A stretch of 64,000 nt of DNA. Source: Meghimatium bilineatum. Its lineage: Eukaryota > Mollusca > Gastropoda > Stylommatophora > Philomycidae. The first letter of the stretch is position 1; each line of letters begins with the position of its first letter. The stretch is taken from NCBI GenBank assembly GCA_034231615.1, contig CM067310.1, forward strand, positions 6,866,010-6,930,009, in the 5' to 3' direction. Positions 22,701 through 31,700 of the stretch are shown here, piece after piece. The notes under the pieces are model-generated. The model saw only the letters and a list, made by a program, of their open reading frames with translations. It had not been told where the DNA came from and did not search any database. A program made the position numbers and the translations under genes.

Positions 22701-25700
22701 GTTCTCACATTTACAATGCTAACAATTTGGAGTGATCTGTGGTTGAATAAATTGATGAAACACTACTCAATGCATGATGTCTATTGCTGAGCTAGCACAA
22801 TCTTGAAGCTCATCAAAGCTGGCTGTGATATGATTGCGTTAACAAATCACAGTCACTCTGATGTGCTACAAAGACCAGCAATTGTTCAAAATTTGGTGAA
22901 CACAAACAGTATTACTGTTGCTATATATACTAGACCAATGAGAGTACAGTTTCCAATAATAGTCACCAGTCCACAGACATAATTCCTTGAATAAAATAAT
23001 CCCCGCCGAAGACGGATGTGTCGGGCCATTGGCGCAAATAAAACGGCGACAACGCATTTCCATTTTCTGGACTACATCCTGCTGGAAATCTAGCAGGACC
23101 ATGATCCAGTTGGAGTTTGAGAATGAACGCAGAAGAAGAAGAAGAATAAAATAATCCTATTCAGATCATCCAAGTGGTCATTTAGGTTCTTAGTGTCATC
23201 TACTCGCCCGTGTGTTTCCGCGACCACAGACTACAACACTGACCTGCCCGTGCATGTTGTCAGAGACATACGGTTTCAAATTTTGAAGATATTTCAGTCA
23301 TGTACATCATAACAGAGAAGCTAACCGCATTCTAACAGACTATACCCTGCTAACAAGCAGCAGTTTGAGAATCACTGTAGACGTGTCATGTATATTATCA
23401 TAGCTGTAGACAGCATGAACGAATTCAATCTTTCTGTATTCCACATTTTTTCTATGTGATATATTCTATTGAAACTTCTTTAGATAATGTTTGCCTTGCA
23501 TGATATTTAGTTTATTCCTATTGAATCTGCCTTCTCTTACCAATCAACTTTCCAATTGTCACAGCTGGAATACTCTGCAATAACACTGCTTTAATGATGC
23601 CCTGTTGTTACCTCATTTATGGTGATGTCGTGTCTCAGTATCGTATCTTCCTGCAATCTACGCGTGGTTGTGCATCTCATGGCAAACCCATAGGTTCAAA
23701 CTCCGAAAGAAAATATTCAAGTATTTGCAAATACTAATGACTTGGTTGAACACATTCTTCATTTTACCACTCGGTCAGTCCTACTCGTTCCACAATGAAA
23801 ACATTCTCCAATCATATGCTAGATAATCTATATTAGTGCCTATCTTCAACAGGTACTCGCCAATCCAAAAATGTACATCTGTTAGGTCTTTTTGAGAACA
23901 TATGATTATAATTTAATTTTAGGGTTAGGGTTAGAAAATCTTAATGCAGTCATGCCTAATAAATCCTAATCTATACGATGACATTAAATGCTGCTGTACT
24001 GATCCAAGCAGGCTGTGATATGGCGTTGAAGACACATCCCAACCACTTGGTCAGAGCAGCAACCACTTCTCTCCAAATATTGCCATTCTGCATACTGTGG
24101 AGAAACAATAAGTGCATAAAACAGTCAGAACAACGCTCATCAAAGCCGGCTGTGATAGGCTCATGAAGATTTGCTATAACATCCAGCATTGATGCTCTTG
24201 GCCCGACTATGCACTTCATATGCCAGCATGTGAAATTAAACAGTAACACATACATTTTTTCATCTCCATTGCAATGTTCGCCAGATGTGACTTCGCCCGT
24301 TAGTGCAAAAGACAGAGTAGAAAGATGGTTTCAACATATACATCTCACTACCCATGTCTTTCACACCACAAACAAAAAAAATCTCCAAGCTCGTGCAAGT
24401 TACACCGAGTTCAAAAAAACATTAAATATTTGGTAGCAAGACAAGATAAACACTGAGAACATGTTAGAGGATAAAAGACAAATAATACACTTATACATAC
24501 TAGGACAGGTAAACAACCTAGGATGCCAAATGACTTGAATGATTGAATTTACACACCATTACACAGATAAATAAACCATTACGTGAACGCCAATTTGGAA
24601 CCAACCAAATTGCCGGATAAAATTTAAATAGATTATGTATATAAAATGTGCAGATCAACGAATAGACTTACAGCTGCTGCCTCTGAGCGGTAGTCATCGA
24701 GACTTTTAGGTGCAGCTAAATCCAGGATTACATGCACAACCTGTTCCTCTATATCAGACTTATCCACTAATTCTTGTTCCAACAGAACCAGCAGTGCCGC
24801 TTGGCCAGTCTTTCTAACCTGATTAACAGAGTACATATGCTATTACCTACTGAATAAACTGCATGGAACAAAATAGTTCACAAACACATTTACATCACAC
24901 ACAGGCATTCGATGAAAGGAAACGGGCCCATAGATCACTAGCAGCAATCACCAAACTGAACAATCGTGCGTCACGCAAACTTATTCCAATAATGGTATAA
25001 CAGCCTGTAAAGATTTATTTGATCTTGTTCATACTTTGTTCTGGATGATTGTTGCAGCTTCTCTAAATGCATCTGCTCTAAAGTTTATTACTTTTGTTGC
25101 TCCTGCAAATGCGCAGCATATAGTCCAGAGAGAGAAGAAAGTACAGTTAACAGTTTGCCAGCGATATCTGCAAATTTTAGCCTTCTGATACATCCAACTT
25201 CAACATCACTTTTGGATCACACTGATCCTTCTATAGGATGAGAAAGCCAACTCCTAGTGCTATTTCAGCTTCATAGATATCTCCAGTCAGACAACAACTT
25301 AGATGCTAACCTGCACCATGCCAATTAGGAATGTCTAAACTCTAAACGACATGCATGAGAAATCAATGTCACTATTAAAACCCCTCTTGGATACCAGAGA
25401 ATTATCCTGTGTCTATCCACGTGTGTCGACATGAAGTATATCTGCTGTATTACTAGACCAACTGCCATGCTGAAATATACATCTAGTAGATAATATCTTG
25501 AGGGTTTTCTTCCCTACAACATTCTTTTTCCTCAGCGTTCATTCTCAAACTCCCGCTGGATCTCCCTTGTAGCAGGACCATTGTCCTACTAGATTTCCCG
25601 CAGGATGTAATCCAGATAATGGAAATGTATCACCGTTTTATTTAGGCCAATGTCTTGACACATCCGTCTTCGACGGGCTCCAACATTCATGTTCACTATT

Positions 25701-28700
25701 TTATGCCCTATTGAACTCACTCTCATGGCTTAAGTATTGCAGTGTATCCATCCTATGACAGTGTCCTATGTAGAGCAGAAAGATGTACCATCGCTGAAGA
25801 TGGATAACAAAAGCTGATGAAAGCCCTCAATCTGATTTTACGCCTAGGTTCAACTGATCTATCCTTGGTATAGTTTTGATACACATATCAGACGTTTCCT
25901 CGCCGACTGACACTCTGACTATTCACTATAGAACTATTCACTATACTACTCAACTATTCACAGTAACAAATCTCTCATTTAATCATAAGCATGTTTTTTT
26001 TTAAATTGTGTATCACACCATGGCACAAAAGTATTACCTGACTGTTTGAATCACTAAGATATCTCACGACCATGGGTAGAATATACTTGGGCACAGCATT
26101 TGGGAAGGCATGATGGTTCTCTTGACAGTACACAGCAATGTGAGGCACTTGCTCCATGAGCTCAGAACGAACTGATGGCTCTGAAAGAAACCAGAAGTTC
26201 CCATTTACAATTTTTTTTAAATATAGGTGATATGATTAGGACTTGCACAATTTCTCCCTTCAGACTCAAGGTCAACTTAATATGCTCAATAGTTGGTTTA
26301 CTTCCTTTGTTGCAAGTTAGTAGTGCACCCAACCACTAAGCATCTTAATTCGCACTTACATTTTCACAAGGAAGAATGTGCAATATATACTCTTTATGTC
26401 ACATAACCCACCGGAGATGGATGTGTCGGGTCATTGGCGCAAATAAAAATGTGACACAGCACATTTTCATTCTCTGTAATGTCCTGCTGGAAATCTAGTA
26501 CGGTCATCCTGTTGCAAGAGAGATCCAATGGGAGTTTGAACGCTGAAGAAAAATGTCACAAATATGTATGTCTACTAATCATGTCTAGGAAATAGAAATG
26601 GATTGGACAGTTGAGAAATGCAGAAATCTTGCAAGGCGAGCTCCAGCATTGAATGCAGTGGAAAGGACATGAGATAGATAAACACTTCTGGAAGATGTAC
26701 ATTACTGGTTGGGAATTACTACATAAGGAAATATATGAAAACAAGGACATAAGTAAATCAATACAAATAAGCAAACACCGGAGTAAATCAAATCTAGTCG
26801 AAATTGCAGCTATTCAAGTCTTTGACAATGCAATTTATCCAAACATGATACAAATAATTTACTTTCCCAGTGATTTTTGTTAACTAATTAAAATCACAGG
26901 AACAGCTAAACTGTGTCACTCAATTCCCATTGAGTCCACAAAACAGTATTGTCCAGGAACTGTACTGAATGTGTTGCCTTGTCTTAAGATATGCTATGAA
27001 AAACAAGGTCCCTTCTACAATAAACACACCAAGTCAAACTCAATCACCATTTTCAGTGATTTGGTCTGTTCCTGACTGAAGTATTACTTTCTCTCTTACA
27101 TTACTCCACTTAGAATACAGCCTGGAAGATGTAGTGGAACTTCTGCAGCAGAGTGAAGTGAAATGATGCTGGGTGTTGAATTAATGGTCCAGGGTCCCAG
27201 ACGAATCAGGATGCTTTTGAAAATTTGCACATGTTAACACTCAGATTTTTTTTAATTTATCTTAGTGGACCAGGCAATAGATATCTAAAGGGAAAAATTA
27301 TGAAACATAACTACATGGGTTTGTCGCTTGGTCCACTACAAGTTAACAATAAAGAGGTAAAATAATTGGGGGTTTTTAAGTGTCACAGAAGAAAATTAGT
27401 TAAAACCAGATTCGTTATAATAGGAATTCACTATATATATATATAAAAAGCTCCAAAAACACACAAGTTATTGCATTTAACAAAAAACCAACAAAAATCA
27501 GTGTAGGGTGTTAAGTTATATTTCATATGTAGTTATGTTTCGTGTGTATCCTGTTATCCTTGGCTGAAAAGATAAAAACTAGACTGAAAACTAGCAACAC
27601 CGAGAGAATTCTAAAAATTTCTTTTCCCTCTGACAAGCATATTAAAACTAACAAATATTTGCACATACCTGGATCTTCAGATAGCTTAACCATTGCATCC
27701 AGAACAGCCTCACAGCTGTCATTTGTCTGGTATATAGATCGCAATGTATCCAACAATCCACGGGCAAGCATTTGTCTGTGGAACCACAAGTATAATACCC
27801 TTCATATACAATTTCATACTAAACCAAAATCAACATCCCATAATTTGTATGCATTAACCGACGCAGACGGATGTATCTGGCCATTGGCACAAATAAAACA
27901 GCAACACAACGCATTTCCATTCTCTGAACTACATCCTGTTGGAAATCTAGTAGGACAGATCCAGCGAAAGTTTGAGAATTAACGCTGAAGAATTATGCAT
28001 TACAGGAATCTTAGGCTTGGTTGCTGATCCAGCAGTCCATGGGCTCATGCCCTTTGACCTGCCATTAAATGGCATTATATTGCTGGGATATCTGGATTTT
28101 CGGCCCATCTCGGGACAGAGCCAGAGAATAACTATCACACCTCCAGGAAGATAGGTTTCAACCTATGCACTGCTCCTAGCCACTGTAGCCAAGATATGGT
28201 TCACTGCTCATTACCCGCCACCAATTGACTACTGTGCCATTCATGTCAGAGGCGACAGATACTTGCCATGCATGTTGGAGGCAAGACAAAAATATTGAGT
28301 GTGGTTGGCTGTCTCATCCTGTAGCAGATCAAAGGTGACTTAATTCACAAGATACATGGCTATACAAAGCTGTGTTAGCACAGAATGCAGCAGGAAACAC
28401 TGAGCATGTGAGTACAGAGTATCCAAACAATGCTAGAGGTTCAAACAAGAGTACAAATATGAAAATTCTGTAACAAATATTACTATGCAGACATGCATGT
28501 AACTTTTTAATGGAATACCAGGAAATGAGAAGATTAGTCAGCTTAAACCCTCAAAAATAGTATTTTTCATTAAATTTTGGATTTTTTTTGTTCCATTTGA
28601 AAGTGTAATCATTTGTGCAAGCAATGTCTATTTGTAATCATCCACTAGAAGTATTTAAAATTAATTTGTACAATTTCCATGGTTACTTGTCAGGTGTTTA

Positions 28701-31700
28701 CATCAAATATGCATACTTTTGAAACCATCATAACTTTAAAATGTACTTAATTTTTTAAGCTGCTTTCTTAATACTATTTACTTAATTAAAAAATAAATGT
28801 TTTCATGTAGGAAATTACATGAACAGTAAATTTTCATCGGGTTTAGTTACAATAGGGGAATCTGCGTTCGTTCTCAAACTCCTGCAGCAGGATGTAGTGA
28901 GAACGGAATGCGTTGTGTCATGGTTTACAGCATTGCTGCGATATCTGCGCCTTTCGGCCTGACACATCCGACTTCAGGATGGCTTTGGGTCACTGGCCCT
29001 ATATGGGATGGGACAGCCAACTCCATCCCCTAACCTCCTTAGTCGCAAGCGTAGAAGGTAAACAGTATTGCTATTCTTTGCTCCCCTTTTGGGCCCCAGC
29101 AACACACGGGCGAATAGGGAAATAAATACAAATATCAAGATGGAAGTCAAGAGACATGATTAACAGTAATTTTATGCCATCTCTCTGCAGTCAATCCCAG
29201 ACATGGGCACTGACAGCAGCCCAGCAGAGAAAATATGCATGCGAGATGAAATACCTGAGAAAAGCCACAAGAGTGATCAACCAAGACAAAATGAGAAATG
29301 AAAATCAGATGAAGAGTCGGTATACAACCATGCACAGTATAAATCAAGAAACAAACGATTTAGACACCTCATGAGAATGACAAAATATACCCAACTACCA
29401 ACAAGAACATATAACATAAGATCAGGATACACGGCCAGAGGAAGACCTAAAACAAGATGGACGGATAACATCAAGACACTGAACAAATGCAGATTAAATT
29501 TAGCCACAGCAACACATCTGGCTATGGATAGACAGCTAAAGTTTCCAGTCATCACCCGCACACTTAGCAAGTGTGCAAATTATTATCATCCATCCATAAT
29601 AGACAAAGTTTCTTTGAAATTCAGCCAACCAAAGACCACTTCAAATAGTAAACACTAGCCTGGAAGCCGTTTTTCTTTCAATGATCTATTCTATTCACAG
29701 GTAACCAGTGTCACTAGACATTCAGTTCTAGACATACTATTACTATTTCTTTTATATGCACCCTAATATTTAATTGTATTTATATTATACACATTACCAC
29801 TTTTATACCCTATGGGTAAGAAAAAATGAATGTATCATTCTAAATTGAGGATTGCTGGAAATCAATATACCAAGGCAATTTCGAGTGAAGGACTATGTGA
29901 AAGTACAACTGTGATTCCTGCCTAACAAAGCTACAGAAATTTTTGAGTCAGCTCTCCCATTTATGTAGGCAAATTAATAATAAAATTAGAATGCTGCAGT
30001 CATGTTCAGTAGCATATTGGAAATCTTTTGATACAGCAAATCATTTATAGAGAATGGCAGTCTGCCGAAGACAGATGTGTTGGGCCATTGGCGCAAATAA
30101 AACGGCGACAACGGATTTCCATTCTTTGGACTACGTCCTGCTGGAAATCTAGTAGAACAATGGTCCTGCTACAATAGAATTCAGCAGGAGTTTGAGAATG
30201 AACGCTGAAGAAGAATGGCAGAACATAAAGGGATTGGAGAAGCAAGAAGACTAACAAAAGCAGCAATAAATTATAATCATTACTGAGGTCATATGTGGGA
30301 AATGAAGAAAGCAATATGGGTAAGCATTTGAGATAGACAAGACATACATGTAAACTTACCTTCATGATCAACAAGAGTCATGACTTTTAATATGGTTAGG
30401 TATCTTACTTCCGTTATTTTTTTTTCATATGCAGTGTTGTCAGAACTATTCTCATTTTCTTCCTATACTATATATCCAGAATTCACATTGACCTATAGGT
30501 CACTTGGACTGAACCCTCTTTGAGATGGGAAACCTAACTTCCACTATCATAATGACTGAAAGAAATTCTCAAGAAAAGGGTCAAACGTACACAGAAATTC
30601 AAGGTTGGCAATGACAAAGTCATGTACATGTAGACAGATACTTAGTAGAACATGTATTAGACCTAGAGGCAATATTAGAATTAGTTCTACAAATCTTAGA
30701 ATAAGTTCATCCGTCTGACAAGAATGATGAAATAGTTGATCCAGAAGTATATAGTATACTCCTGACAGGACATGACGGTCGTGGGACACTTCTGCACTGG
30801 AATGTCTCTAGTTCAGTGTGCCTGCCATTCTGCTGGTCTTTATGGAACAGGCAATAATGTTGGTCATAATCCAACACCTTGAAGTGGTGATGGGACTTAG
30901 TTCAGCCATCAGGGGCAGGTCCCAGTCGAGCAGGAAGACAGTCATACCCAAGTAAGCAGTGTGCTGAAGATTGAGGCAACCAGTCAAATGTATCCAGTAA
31001 ACGTATCCAGTAAACAGATATAAACATGTATCCAGTAAACAAAAGAAGAACTTTCAACTAACCTGTTAAAAATGTTATCACTATCCAGATATTTCTCCAG
31101 TCGTTGAAGTTGTGTAAGGTCCTCCACATCTCGCACCCCACCAAACCCATAGTCACCTACAATATTTCAAAGCATTGGAGATTGTATCATTAAATAGAAT
31201 TATTTTCTTGTTACAGGAAGCAATAACATATTGTGCTGTAAATTGTGTTTCTTCCTGTCATTTTTTTGTGTTTGTGCATGTGCATGAAAATGAGCTGCTT
31301 TTTGGATTTCAACATTTAACACTTTGCTGATCAAATTCAACGAGCATTGAATTTGTAGTGTCCCCTTATCAATATAATTGGTGCATATTTTCTCTATAGT
31401 AGTCGAACACGATTTTAATTATTACTGCAACAAGAGTGAATGTTTTTCTACCATCACAAGTTATATCCACTTGAAATTTAGTTGTCATTCATAAATGGCT
31501 AATTAGCCCTACTCTGGTCGCAATCAAGTCATTGGACAGTTCGGGTATGGTATGACCAATTTAGTTTAGTTGGTTGTTGGTCTACCCGTGACTCTAGACT
31601 TTTCACACGATGTGCCTTGTTTTTTTGTTGTTTTTTTTTCTGTGGAGTGCCATATAGATATTTTTTAAGTTCTTTCCATGTATCGTGGTCTATTTCAAAT

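Noticed and set aside
27542-27982. 146-codon plus-strand open frame
   Set aside because: It overlaps PPP4R1 exon 4 on the opposite strand and then a SINE-B; a shadow frame with no family resemblance.
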